Source: Amoebophilaceae bacterium UBA1467 (GTDB lineage: Bacteria > Bacteroidota > Bacteroidia > Cytophagales > Amoebophilaceae). Taken from it: a stretch of 17,150 nt of DNA. The stretch covers positions 723 through 17,872 of the forward strand of contig DCSL01000012.1 of NCBI GenBank assembly GCA_002325615.1, written 5' to 3'. Both the position numbers and the translations under genes were made by a program. Under the pieces are notes generated by a model, which did not search any database, was not told where the DNA came from, and saw only the letters and a program-made list of their open reading frames with translations. Every line of letters begins with the position of its first letter. The stretch's first letter is position 1. Shown here one piece after another: positions 1 to 7,389 of this stretch.

Positions 1-2127
1 CCGGCGGTGAATAAGGAAATCAATGCCGATATGCGGGCAGCCGGTGTCTTGCTCCATGAAAGCAGCATAACCCACAGCTATCCCCACTGCTGGCGCACAG
101 ACAAGCCCATTTTGTATTATCCGCTGGATGCTTGGTTTATCAAGACCACCGCCTGCAAAGACCGCCTCATAGCACTGAACAAAACCATTAATTGGCAACC
201 AGCAAGCACAGGTACAGGCAGGTTTGGAAACTGGCTAGAAAATATAGTGGACTGGAATCTAAGCCGAGACAGATACTGGGGAACGCCCTTGCCCATTTGG
301 CGCACCAAAGACCAAAAAGAAGAGAAATGTATTGGCTCACTGGCCGAGTTGCGCCTGGAAGTAGACCAAGCTGTGGCTGCAGGCTTGATGGACACTCCCC
401 TACCAGAAGATATTGACCTACACCGACCCTATGTAGATCATATTGTTTTGTTGGGTCCTCAAGGGCAGCCCATGTACCGCGAGTCTGATTTGGTGGATGT
501 GTGGTTTGACTCTGGGGCCATGCCTTACGCACAGTGGCATTATCCCTTTGAGAATAAAGAAACGCTTACGCAGCATTTTCCGGCTGATTTCATTGCAGAA
601 GGGGTAGACCAAACCCGTGGGTGGTTCTTCACCCTGCATGTCTTGGCAGTGTTGTTGTTCGACAGTGTAGCCTTTAAGCAAGTAGTAGCCAACGGACTGG
701 TGCTTGACAAACAGGGCGGCAAGATGTCCAAACGCTTGGGCAATGCCGTGGACCCTTTTGCTATGATGGCGCAACATGGTCCAGATGCCCTGCGCTGGTA
801 CATGATCAGCAATGCTAACCCTTGGGACAACCTCAAGTTCGATGCCCAGGGAATCACCGAGGTAACACGGCGCTTTTTTTCCACCCTCCACAATACGTAC
901 AGTTTTTTCGCATTGTATGCCAACATCGACCAGTTTGACCGGACGGCCCCACTGGTGCCCCTCACAGTCCGGCCTGAAATTGACCGGTGGATGCTCTCTC
1001 GCCTACACAGCTTGACCCAGACCGTGACTGAGGCCTACGAGACATATGCCCCCACCCAAGCAGCCCGAGCTATCCAGGATTTTGTGGTAGATAATTTGAG
1101 CAATTGGTACGTACGGCTGAACCGCAAACGCTTTTGGAAAAGCGAGCATGGACCTGATAAACTGGCTGCTTACCAGACGCTGTACACGTGCCTGACTACC
1201 ATTGCGCAACTGGCTGCACCCATCGCTCCGTTTTATACTGAGCAGCTTTACCAGGCCCTGTGCCACGAAACCCAGCAAAAAACCATGCCTTCCGTGCACC
1301 TGGTAGACTTTCCGCAGGCTGATGTCAAGGCCATCAACACAGCTTTGGAAAAGAAAATGCACCAGGCCCAAAAAATAGTCTCGCTGGTTCACTCGCTACG
1401 AAAGAAATATCAACTCAAAGTACGACAGCCACTGGCCAAACTCTTGCTACCCATTGCCGATGCAGACACTAAGGCAAGCATTGCTTCGCTTGAGGCCTTG
1501 ATCAAGGCCGAAGTCAACGTCAAGCACGTAGCCTATGGGAATGATACCACAACCGTAGTGACCAAAAAGATAAAACCCAACTTCAAAGCTTTGGGTCAGC
1601 GCTACGGAGCGCATATGAAAGTCCTTACGCAAGCCATTGCCCAGCTGCATCAGGAAGATATTCAACGCCTAGAGCAAACGAAGCATCTGGAGCTCGCTGT
1701 GACGCTATCTGGCTCCCAACCAGCCACCATACCCTCTTTTCAGGAAGCATCGGGAGTGACCCTGACACTCAACGACGTCATCATTACCTCAGAAGAAATT
1801 CCGGGGTGGGCTGTGGCCAACGAGGGTGATGTCACCGTAGCCCTGGACATCACCCTCGACAGTGCCTTGCGTCGAGAGGGCATTGCCAGAGAACTAGTCA
1901 ATCGCCTCCAAAACCTGCGCAAAGACCTAGGATTAGCCGTACAAGATAAAATTAAAGTCACTCTTGCGCCTGGACATCCGTTCGTGAAGAAAGCCATGCA
2001 GCAGTATGAGGCTTATATTTGCTACGAGACCCAGGCGTTGGCAATGCATATAGTGGAAGCGATAAACGCTGGAACAACATTTGATATAGATGGCTATACG
2101 GTGGGGGTGCAAGTAACAACTTATTGA
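1..2127 (+). CDS. ileS: Isoleucyl-tRNA synthetase, C-terminal two thirds (5' end outside window)
   Basis: Class I aminoacyl-tRNA synthetase that attaches isoleucine to tRNA-Ile in the cytoplasm. The frame is open from base 1, giving 708 residues before TGA; the GTG at 7 is internal and not a start. Visible: the tail of the editing/connecting region, the catalytic-core segment WFDSGAMPYAQWHYPF near fragment residue 168, the KMSKR ATP-binding loop at 241-245, then the helical anticodon-binding domain. The C-terminal part (REGIARELVNRLQNLRKDLG) is typical of the long type 2, eukaryote-like IleS common in Bacteroidota. The C-terminal zinc finger of the E. coli type is absent. Full proteins of this class run to somewhat over 1000 residues, so roughly the first third, with the HIGH motif, lies upstream. 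metG follows after 39 bp on the same strand, suggesting co-transcription. Confidence 0.97.
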   Translation, partial: PAVNKEINADMRAAGVLLHESSITHSYPHCWRTDKPILYYPLDAWFIKTTACKDRLIALNKTINWQPASTGTGRFGNWLENIVDWNLSRDRYWGTPLPIWRTKDQKEEKCIGSLAELRLEVDQAVAAGLMDTPLPEDIDLHRPYVDHIVLLGPQGQPMYRESDLVDVWFDSGAMPYAQWHYPFENKETLTQHFPADFIAEGVDQTRGWFFTLHVLAVLLFDSVAFKQVVANGLVLDKQGGKMSKRLGNAVDPFAMMAQHGPDALRWYMISNANPWDNLKFDAQGITEVTRRFFSTLHNTYSFFALYANIDQFDRTAPLVPLTVRPEIDRWMLSRLHSLTQTVTEAYETYAPTQAARAIQDFVVDNLSNWYVRLNRKRFWKSEHGPDKLAAYQTLYTCLTTIAQLAAPIAPFYTEQLYQALCHETQQKTMPSVHLVDFPQADVKAINTALEKKMHQAQKIVSLVHSLRKKYQLKVRQPLAKLLLPIADADTKASIASLEALIKAEVNVKHVAYGNDTTTVVTKKIKPNFKALGQRYGAHMKVLTQAIAQLHQEDIQRLEQTKHLELAVTLSGSQPATIPSFQEASGVTLTLNDVIITSEEIPGWAVANEGDVTVALDITLDSALRREGIARELVNRLQNLRKDLGLAVQDKIKVTLAPGHPFVKKAMQQYEAYICYETQALAMHIVEAINAGTTFDIDGYTVGVQVTTY

Positions 2128-2166
2128 GCAATCAGGTAGCTTTGCGGGTGCAAATCTTATACCACC

Positions 2167-3882
2167 ATGTCTGCAAAACCTCTCCCTTCTACTTACACCG
2201 TCACGGCAGCGCTGCCTTACGCCAATGGCCCTATCCACATCGGGCATTTGGCCGGTGTGTACATTCCGGCAGATATCTATGTGCGGTATTTGCGCAGCTG
2301 TGGCAGGCGTGTTTTATTCATCAGTGGCTCAGATGAGCACGGCGTTCCGGTCACTATTCGGGCCCAGCAAGAAGGCACCACGCCCCAACAGGTCGTAGAC
2401 AAGTACCATGCGCTGAATCAACAAGCTTTCGCAGACTTTGGTATCAGCTTTGACATCTTCTCGAGGACATCATCGGCACTGCACCACCAGACGGCTACCG
2501 CCTTCTTCAAGACACTGTATGACCAGGGCAGCCTCGAAGCCAAGGAGACTGAGCAATACTATGACCCCGTACACAAGCAATTTTTGGCCGACCGGTACAT
2601 CCGTGGCACATGCCCACATTGTGCGTACCAAGAGGCTTACGGTGACCAGTGTGAGTCATGCGGGGCAATCCTGAGCCCAGAAGAATTACTGCACCCGCGG
2701 TCCGCTTTAAGCGGCGCTACCTTGCAGTTGAAAAAGACCCGCCACTGGTACCTGCCACTAGATCAACACGAAGCCTGGCTCAAACGCTGGATTTTAGAAG
2801 GGCACAAAGAATGGAAGGCCAACGTGTATGGCCAGTGCAAATCTTGGCTGGACCAGGGCCTGAAGCCACGGGCAGTGACACGCGACCTGGCTTGGGGGAT
2901 ACCTGTGCCCCTACCTAACGCGCAAGACAAAGTACTCTACGTTTGGTTTGACGCACCCATTGGCTACATCAGCGCTACCCAAGAGTGGGCTGCTACGCAT
3001 GGCCAAGATTGGCAATCTTTTTGGCAAGCATCCGACACACAACTGGTGCATTTTGTAGGCAAAGACAACATCGTCTTTCACTGCATTATCTTTCCTGCCA
3101 TGTTACAAGCACACGGCGGCTTCATGCTTCCCATCAACGTCCCAGCCAATGAATTCATGAACCTAGAAGGGAAAAAAATATCGACCTCTCGGAACTGGGC
3201 GGTGTGGCTGCATGAATACCTGGCTGACTTCCCAGACCAGCAAGATGTACTGCGGTACGTCTTGTGCATCAATGCACCAGAGAACAAAGACAGCGACTTT
3301 AGCTGGCAAGACTTCCAGGTCAAAACCAACAATGAGCTCGTGGCAGTTCTGGGCAACTTTGTCAACAGAACTTTGGTCTTGGTCCACAAATACTTTGGCG
3401 GTATAGTGCCTGAACGTAGCGTTATGACAGTTACCGAACACCCCCTAATCACCTATCTGCAACAGCTGCCGCATCAAATAGGGCAGGCCATCGAGCAGTT
3501 CAAGTTCAAAGAGGGCTTACAGTTGTGCATGGACCTGGCCCGGACTGGCAACAAGTACTTGGCAGATACGGAACCCTGGCACTTAATCAAAACGGACAAG
3601 GCGCACGTAGGTACGGTCTTGCACATGGCCCTACAACTAACAGCCAATCTTGCCATCTTGGTGGAACCGTTTCTTCCTTTTATGAGTCAGAAACTAGGAA
3701 AGATGCTAGGCATTGCCCATTCGGAAGCTGCACAATGGGCCCAGGCAGGCAGTCTAACGCTGCTACGGCCAGGCACGGTCCTACAAACACCTACACTGCT
3801 TTTTGAGAAGATTACGGATGAGGAGATCTTAGCTCAACAACAGAAGCTGCATGCAGCTACCCAAGCAGCAATCACCTTGTGA
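2167..3882 (+). CDS. metG: Methionyl-tRNA synthetase, without C-terminal tRNA-binding domain
   Basis: Class I synthetase that charges initiator and elongator tRNA-Met. 571 residues. Visible: HIGH at 24-27 in the context PYANGPIHIGHLAG; the connective-peptide zinc knuckle with Cys149, Cys152, Cys162 and Cys165; FDAPIGY in the methionine pocket; and KISTS (337-341) as the KMSKS-loop variant usual in MetRS. An all-helical anticodon-binding domain follows. The protein stops shortly after that domain, so the EMAPII/Trbp111-like OB-fold carried by many bacterial MetRS of about 670-690 residues is missing. No continuation appears in another frame, because the convergent pth gene begins 15 bp after the stop. 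The ATG at 2167 is well placed just before the Rossmann fold. No Shine-Dalgarno sequence is evident. It is probably co-transcribed with ileS. Confidence 0.97.
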   Translation: MSAKPLPSTYTVTAALPYANGPIHIGHLAGVYIPADIYVRYLRSCGRRVLFISGSDEHGVPVTIRAQQEGTTPQQVVDKYHALNQQAFADFGISFDIFSRTSSALHHQTATAFFKTLYDQGSLEAKETEQYYDPVHKQFLADRYIRGTCPHCAYQEAYGDQCESCGAILSPEELLHPRSALSGATLQLKKTRHWYLPLDQHEAWLKRWILEGHKEWKANVYGQCKSWLDQGLKPRAVTRDLAWGIPVPLPNAQDKVLYVWFDAPIGYISATQEWAATHGQDWQSFWQASDTQLVHFVGKDNIVFHCIIFPAMLQAHGGFMLPINVPANEFMNLEGKKISTSRNWAVWLHEYLADFPDQQDVLRYVLCINAPENKDSDFSWQDFQVKTNNELVAVLGNFVNRTLVLVHKYFGGIVPERSVMTVTEHPLITYLQQLPHQIGQAIEQFKFKEGLQLCMDLARTGNKYLADTEPWHLIKTDKAHVGTVLHMALQLTANLAILVEPFLPFMSQKLGKMLGIAHSEAAQWAQAGSLTLLRPGTVLQTPTLLFEKITDEEILAQQQKLHAATQAAITL

Positions 3883-3897
3883 ACTGTGAGCGATGGC

Positions 3898-4470
3898 TTA
3901 CATCCTTTCAAAATGGTTGCACCGCTCCATCGTACGCGCAATGCCTAGCGTACAAAAAGTATCAATCATTTGGCAGGCCTGATCAATAAGCGCAGGCAGT
4001 AGTTCCAATTCTTTTTCGGTGAATGGGGCAAGCACATAATCAGCTTGGCGTCCTTTGGGGAAGTCATTACCAATGCCTACGCGAAGGCGTGGATAAGATT
4101 GAGTGCCCAAGTTGGCTTCGATACTCTTCAGCCCATTATGGCCAGCAGTAGCGCCTTGGGCCCGCATTCTTAGCTTGCCAAAAGGCAAGGCTACATCATC
4201 TACCACCACAAGACTCTGCTCCACAGGTAATGTCAGTTTATTGAGCCAGTAGCCCACCGCCCGGCCACTGTGGTTCATGTAGGTAGTAGGCTTGATCAAA
4301 CAGAGTGTTCGGCTGCGGTATTTGCAAGTAGCCAAAGTAGCCAACCGATCTGGCTGGAATGTTACTTCTTGCATCTTAGCCAGCTGGTCCAATACCATGA
4401 ACCCCATGTTGTGCCTTGTTAAGGCATATTCAGTGCCTACATTCCCCAGGCCCACGATGAGGTACTTCAT
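3898..4470 (-). CDS. pth: Peptidyl-tRNA hydrolase
   Basis: Cytoplasmic Pth1-family esterase that releases peptides from peptidyl-tRNAs dropped by ribosomes, recycling tRNA. 190 residues, the usual length. It begins MKYLIVGLGNVGTEYALTRHN, which places Asn10 and the catalytic His20 at their expected positions. Asn66 lies in KPTTYMNHSG, the acidic pair Asp91-Asp92 in VVVDDVALPFGKLR, and Asn112 in TAGHNGLKS; these correspond to the E. coli active-site residues. The gene converges on metG, with only 15 bp between the stop codons. Upstream on the same strand is the lipoprotein gene (156 bp away) and then rplY; rplY-pth adjacency is common in this phylum. No Shine-Dalgarno sequence is evident before the ATG at 4470. 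Confidence 0.97.
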   Translation of the reverse strand: MKYLIVGLGNVGTEYALTRHNMGFMVLDQLAKMQEVTFQPDRLATLATCKYRSRTLCLIKPTTYMNHSGRAVGYWLNKLTLPVEQSLVVVDDVALPFGKLRMRAQGATAGHNGLKSIEANLGTQSYPRLRVGIGNDFPKGRQADYVLAPFTEKELELLPALIDQACQMIDTFCTLGIARTMERCNHFERM

Positions 4471-4626
4471 TCAGTGAATGTATTCTGAGTGATGCGCGAC
4501 AACTATCTCGCGGCTCCAGAGGGCCTACAGGCAGTCCCTTTGTATGACAAAGCAGACACGACACCACGATGCATACTCTTTACCGATTTACCCAAGAGGT
4601 ACTACAAGAAGACAAGCATAACACGC

Positions 4627-5268
4627 CTAGCCTATAACTCCTTGTAAGCCTTCTCGGATTTTGGAGCACAGATCATACAAAGCATCATAGCATTCTATCA
4701 TTTCCTCTATAGTCACCTGTTGAAGAGCTAATGCAACATCCCTTATTATCATCTCTTGGATTTCTTCATCTAATTCTAAACTTCTCATCAGGTTTTGTAT
4801 CAAGTCTCGGCCAGCAGGTGGAAGGGCTTGTATTGCCTGATTGATTTCATCTGGAGTGCTTGTGCTGCTGATCTTAGACTTTATATCGTTTAGTAACGAA
4901 GTCACTACAGGTCTTGCATCTTTCATGATCTTCAACCCCGAATCTATATCCGCAAGCCCTTCATTAAATTCTTTTTTGGTTTTACTGTGTGTAACGAGGA
5001 TTTCTTCTAGGTTCTTGAAAAAACATTCATAATTCTTCTGCATTACTTTTTCTTTTTCTTCCGGTACAGAAGATTTGTTTAGGATATTTTTTAACGAGTT
5101 TTTGAGCGCTTCTTTCTTTGCCGCTACTTCAGTGCTTCTAAAAACATTTCTGATTTTTGCTTCTCTAGTTTTAGCAGAAAAATTATCTCCCGCCCCCTCC
5201 CCCCCACATCCCACGCCTACAACTGCGGCAAGTATCACGACGATGAGTAAGTTGAATTGTTTATTCAT
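4627..5268 (-). CDS. Putative lipoprotein of unknown function, inserted between rplY and pth
   Basis: I do not recognise a family. 213 residues. The N-terminus MNKQFNLLIVVILAAVVGVGC has a short basic start, a hydrophobic core (residues 6-19) and a cysteine at 21, as in a signal peptidase II substrate. The -3 residue is glycine rather than the usual Leu/Val/Ile, so the lipobox is imperfect. The next residues are Gly-rich (CGGEGAG). The rest is hydrophilic, strongly charged and probably mostly helical, with many Glu/Lys and Leu/Ile (for example DEEIQEMIIRDVALALQQVTIEEMIECY), and shows no catalytic motif. It is likely exported and anchored in a membrane facing the periplasm or the surface. Base composition looks more AT-rich than its neighbours. 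Two G tracts (G7 and G5 on the coding strand) lie immediately after the lipobox codons. The start is the only ATG that preserves the signal sequence. Confidence 0.75.
   Translation of the reverse strand: MNKQFNLLIVVILAAVVGVGCGGEGAGDNFSAKTREAKIRNVFRSTEVAAKKEALKNSLKNILNKSSVPEEKEKVMQKNYECFFKNLEEILVTHSKTKKEFNEGLADIDSGLKIMKDARPVVTSLLNDIKSKISSTSTPDEINQAIQALPPAGRDLIQNLMRSLELDEEIQEMIIRDVALALQQVTIEEMIECYDALYDLCSKIREGLQGVIG
5193..5205 (-). repeat. G7-A-G5 homopolymer tracts just after the lipobox of the lipoprotein gene
   Basis: On the coding (minus) strand the codons for the lipobox cysteine and following glycines read TGT, then seven G, one A and five G. Tracts of this kind can slip during replication. 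A one-base change here would leave the signal sequence but destroy everything after it. Slippage is inference; a single sequence cannot show variation. Confidence 0.6.
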
Positions 5269-5329
5269 GTTTTTTTGGTCTGATGGTTAGAATATAGACG
5301 CTCGATTTACAAAAAACTTTACTAACTAC

Positions 5330-5346
5330 AGCGCCTGAAGGCAGCT
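5330..5346 (-). terminator. Weak hairpin between rplY and the lipoprotein gene
   Basis: On the minus strand AGC-(T)-GCC pairs with GGC-GCT around a TTCA loop, 36 bases after the rplY stop. A run of six T follows only after about 13 further bases, so it is a poor intrinsic terminator. It may instead be a transcript-end stabilising or processing hairpin. Low confidence. Confidence 0.25.
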
Positions 5347-5381
5347 TGCAATTGAATAGTACTACACCACAAAACTGCTCC

Positions 5382-5984
5382 TTACTTCTCTTTACTAGGA
5401 GCTGCTTCCACATCTTCTACTTTGCCAGCAGCGCTGCGTAGGGCTCTAGGAATCTCTACGGAGGCTACAGGTATACTTGGTGAGGCCAAGATGGTATAGT
5501 GCTCTGTCTTGATATCTCTTACACGCACCATTTGCCCCAACTCAAGGGCAGCAACGTCTACCTGAATCTGTGCGGGCATATCTTTGGGATAAGCAAGAAC
5601 AGGGAGTTTTCTAAGTTTTTTTGCAAGAGTCCCTCCTTGGATCACACCCGGTGCTTTTCCTATGAGCATCGTGGGGATTTGCATCTTTATTTTCTTTTTA
5701 TCAAAGATTTGCAAGAAATCTACGTGAAGGATCATTTCACTCACCGGATGAAACTGGATGTCCTGTAGAATGCATTGGTAGGCCATGCCTTCGATAGTGA
5801 GGTGGACAAAATGGGCATCAGGAGTGTAGACAAGATCCCTGAGTAGTGCCATAGGGGTGTAAAAATGAACCTGCTCCTGACCACCATACAACACACATGG
5901 TGCATTGGCTTCTCTCCTGAACTTCTTGGCTTCCTGTTTTCCGAGATTTGCTCTTTTATACCCTATAATCTCTATGGTTTTCAT
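5382..5984 (-). CDS. rplY: 50S ribosomal protein L25, CTC/TL5 two-domain form
   Basis: Binds 5S rRNA in the large ribosomal subunit; the longer CTC form is also called a general stress protein. 200 residues from the chosen ATG at 5984. The N-terminal L25 domain (about 1-90) starts MKTIEIIGYKRANLGKQEAK and contains the family signature ILQDIQFHPVSEMILHVDFLQI near its end. The C-terminal beta domain (about 95-185) includes GQMVRVRDI. A charged, Ala/Glu-rich tail follows (VEDVEAAPSKEK). The frame stays open for 59 further codons upstream to 6161, but that extension is Cys-rich, unlike any L25, and the family N-terminus is exactly MKTIEI, so I reject it. The lipoprotein gene and pth follow on the same strand. 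Confidence 0.93.
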   Translation of the reverse strand: MKTIEIIGYKRANLGKQEAKKFRREANAPCVLYGGQEQVHFYTPMALLRDLVYTPDAHFVHLTIEGMAYQCILQDIQFHPVSEMILHVDFLQIFDKKKIKMQIPTMLIGKAPGVIQGGTLAKKLRKLPVLAYPKDMPAQIQVDVAALELGQMVRVRDIKTEHYTILASPSIPVASVEIPRALRSAAGKVEDVEAAPSKEK

Positions 5985-6012
5985 GTTGATCGTATTAAAG
6001 TTGGAACAGCTG

Positions 6013-6020
6013 CAAATGTA
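6013..6020 (-). promoter_or_regulatory. rplY: Possible Bacteroidota -7 box of the rplY promoter
   Basis: The minus strand reads TACATTTG, an exact match to the Bacteroidota housekeeping -7 consensus TAnnTTTG. It lies 28 bases before the rplY ATG, so a transcript would carry a leader of about 20 nt. No well-spaced TTTG -33 element is visible 19-21 bp upstream, which keeps this tentative. The box sits inside the short inverted repeat GGAAC (6003-6007) / GTTCC (6021-6025), which could be an operator or chance. Confidence 0.3.
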
Positions 6021-6325
6021 GTTCCTATCCCACAAATAACATAGGCAGACCGCAAGACAGCTGCCGTCCAGGAGGCTTGCTTGTAGCTTGACATTGATGG
6101 GGCCACTAGAGCGTGGCGGAAAGAAATCTTGCTGTATAGCACCCAGGTAAGGGATAATCACAATATCAACACGTATACTCCTCTTGTTTAGCTACATCGA
6201 TCATAAAATAACTCCGTCAGAGGATATGCAAGAGCATAGACGATGGGGTGCTTATTGTGCTTGTTGATATAATACACACTTACCATTGTGCATGAAGACC
6301 TAAACTCAGCAAAGAAATAATAAAA

Positions 6326-6492
6326 TGAGACCGTTGCATGGCACATTGCAAATCAGGGAAGTCTTTAGTACACCTAGATTATTGGCTGTCAAGTTATTAA
6401 CCCCCTGTAACTTTAGACTGTTGCAAAACTAGGACATCTACCCAGTTCACAATGAATCAAGGGGAACTTTAGAGCATTTTGCAATGGTCTCA
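6326..6492. mobile_element. MITE-like 167-bp unit or solo insertion-sequence ends with imperfect inverted repeats
   Basis: The left end reads TGAGACCGTTGCA (6326-6338) and the right end TGCAATGGTCTCA (6480-6492). They are inverted copies, 12 of 13 bases matching. An internal copy, AGACTGTTGCAAAA (6415-6428), also pairs with the right end (12 of 14 bases), so there may be a nested 76-bp unit. The direct repeat AACTTTAGA occurs at 6409-6417 and 6465-6473. No open frame long enough for a transposase lies inside. The flanks (AAAA before, AAGT after) give no convincing target duplication. Termini beginning GAGACC are, from memory, found in some IS5-type elements; the family assignment is not verified. 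Best read as a decayed, non-autonomous element. Confidence 0.5.
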
Positions 6493-6543
6493 AAGTATTC
6501 TTATAAATACCGGCCAAGGAAAAATAATTACAGGGAGCAACGC

Positions 6544-6563
6544 ATACAACGAGACCTTTGTAT
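6544..6563. repeat. Further insertion-sequence-end-like motif inside a 6-bp inverted repeat
   Basis: GAGACCTTTGTA at 6551-6562 resembles the ends at 6326 and 6480. It is framed by the perfect inverted repeat ATACAA (6544-6549) / TTGTAT (6558-6563). It may be a third remnant end in the same gap, in the same orientation as the one at 6326. Confidence 0.35.
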
Positions 6564-6723
6564 CGCTTAGAACCATCTACTCAATGGACATTCAATCATG
6601 TGAGCTTATCTCCCTTTTTAGGGAAAATGCAGGGTAGTTCGTGTACATAAAGCGATTGGAGATAGCATAAAACTACTTAAATGTGCTCTAATGCGTACAT
6701 CTACCGTGCAAAGGTATCACAAC

Positions 6724-6770
6724 AAAAATGGTCGGAATGCTTTTACGTGACAAGACTGTTAAAAGATTCC
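6724..6770 (-). terminator. Intrinsic terminator of the uvrA-PLD transcription unit
   Basis: Read on the minus strand, starting 7 bases after the stop codon of the PLD-like gene, GGAAT-CTTTTA pairs with TAAAAG-(C)-ATTCC. That is an 11-bp stem with a single bulged C and a loop of 14 bases. Five T follow 5 bases after the stem. The AT-rich inner stem and short gap to the T run make it moderate rather than ideal, but its position directly behind the last gene supports it. Confidence 0.6.
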
Positions 6771-6777
6771 TGGCGCA

Positions 6778-7371
6778 TCAATCTGCTACTACCTGCGCCT
6801 GCTCAGCTCTTTGATGCCATGCTGTTTTGTAGATCTCATTGATTTTTGTGTCTTTGATCAAAAGAAGATTCTCAGCATTGCTCTTCTCCGCAGCTTTGGT
6901 CCAATTGAATGAGCCAGTGAGCACATAGTGGTCATCAATAATCATCACTTTGTTATGGGCAATGCCTGGCACTCCATCCACAGCGACAAAAACACCTTGC
7001 TCCGCCACATGACGCACCTGCGTGTATTTGCTGGTCAGCTGCGAGCGATCAACCAGGATACGTACTTCTACCCCTCTTTGGTGTGCTTGAATCAGTGCGT
7101 CCGCAATAGGAAGGGAAGTAAAAGAGTAGGCTTGTACCAGAATGATTTTTTGTGCTTTTGAAATAGCTTCTTTGACAAACTGTGTGCAATGTCCCCCTGG
7201 GCTAAAGCGAACTTGAATAACGGCATTGGAAGAGGTTAGCGCAGCTTGCACTGCATAGCGGTAAGAGGCAGCTTCGTACCCAAAGATGCCACCGACAAGT
7301 AATGCGGCGAGTATAACAGGCTTTCGTTGATATCTTTTCGCAGCTCTAACAGGTGTGTGGGTACTACGCAT
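6778..7371 (-). CDS. Membrane-anchored single-HKD phospholipase D-family protein (Nuc-like endonuclease)
   Basis: 197 residues with one HKD motif: His139, Lys141 and Asp146 in HNKVMIIDD, followed by GSFNWT (153-158) and the downstream SNAEN. This is the PLD active-site signature HxKx4D-x6-GSxN. Single-HKD proteins of this size are typically Nuc-like and act as dimers on DNA; true phospholipases usually carry two motifs. A basic stretch (KRYQRK) precedes one hydrophobic segment (about 18-35), so the enzyme is probably anchored in the inner membrane with the catalytic domain outside the cytoplasm, or is exported. The gene starts 18 bp after uvrA stops, on the same strand, and ends at a likely terminator. 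Substrate (nucleic acid, phospholipid, cardiolipin) cannot be decided from sequence. Confidence 0.85.
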   Translation of the reverse strand: MRSTHTPVRAAKRYQRKPVILAALLVGGIFGYEAASYRYAVQAALTSSNAVIQVRFSPGGHCTQFVKEAISKAQKIILVQAYSFTSLPIADALIQAHQRGVEVRILVDRSQLTSKYTQVRHVAEQGVFVAVDGVPGIAHNKVMIIDDHYVLTGSFNWTKAAEKSNAENLLLIKDTKINEIYKTAWHQRAEQAQVVAD

Positions 7372-7389
7372 GAAATGATCTCTTGGGCA

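Larger units (their letters stand above)
5985..6733. other. Long stretch without a recognisable gene, with insertion-sequence debris
   Basis: This is the largest gap in the window. 5985-6161 is open in frame with rplY but does not resemble protein. Around 6326-6563 four copies of a GAGACC-TTGCA motif occur (separate entries). 6473-6634 is open for 54 codons on the plus strand without a recognisable product. 6611-6624 can form a perfect 5-bp stem (TCCCT-TTTT-AGGGA) with no T tract after it. No tRNA cloverleaf and no surviving transposase motif (DDE or HTH) was recognised. Confidence 0.6.

Noticed and set aside
418..965. Two antisense open frames of 141-157 codons within ileS
   Set aside because: They are shadows of a highly conserved synthetase with no recognisable product or signals.
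4495..4512. CGCGA / TCGCG inverted repeat between the lipoprotein gene and pth
   Set aside because: It has only five pairs with an 8-base loop and no T run; it could be a chance structure.
5985..6161. 59-codon in-frame N-terminal extension of rplY
   Set aside because: The extension is Cys-rich and unlike L25, while the internal ATG at 5984 gives the exact family N-terminus; it also covers a promoter-like box.
6611..6624. TCCCT-TTTT-AGGGA hairpin as a terminator
   Set aside because: No T tract follows on either strand, and it lies about 150 bp beyond the PLD gene, which has a better terminator nearer.
6473..6634. 54-codon stop-free frame on the plus strand, possible gene fragment
   Set aside because: It lacks an upstream start, overlaps an insertion-sequence-like end, and the translation resembles no family I know; this length can occur by chance.
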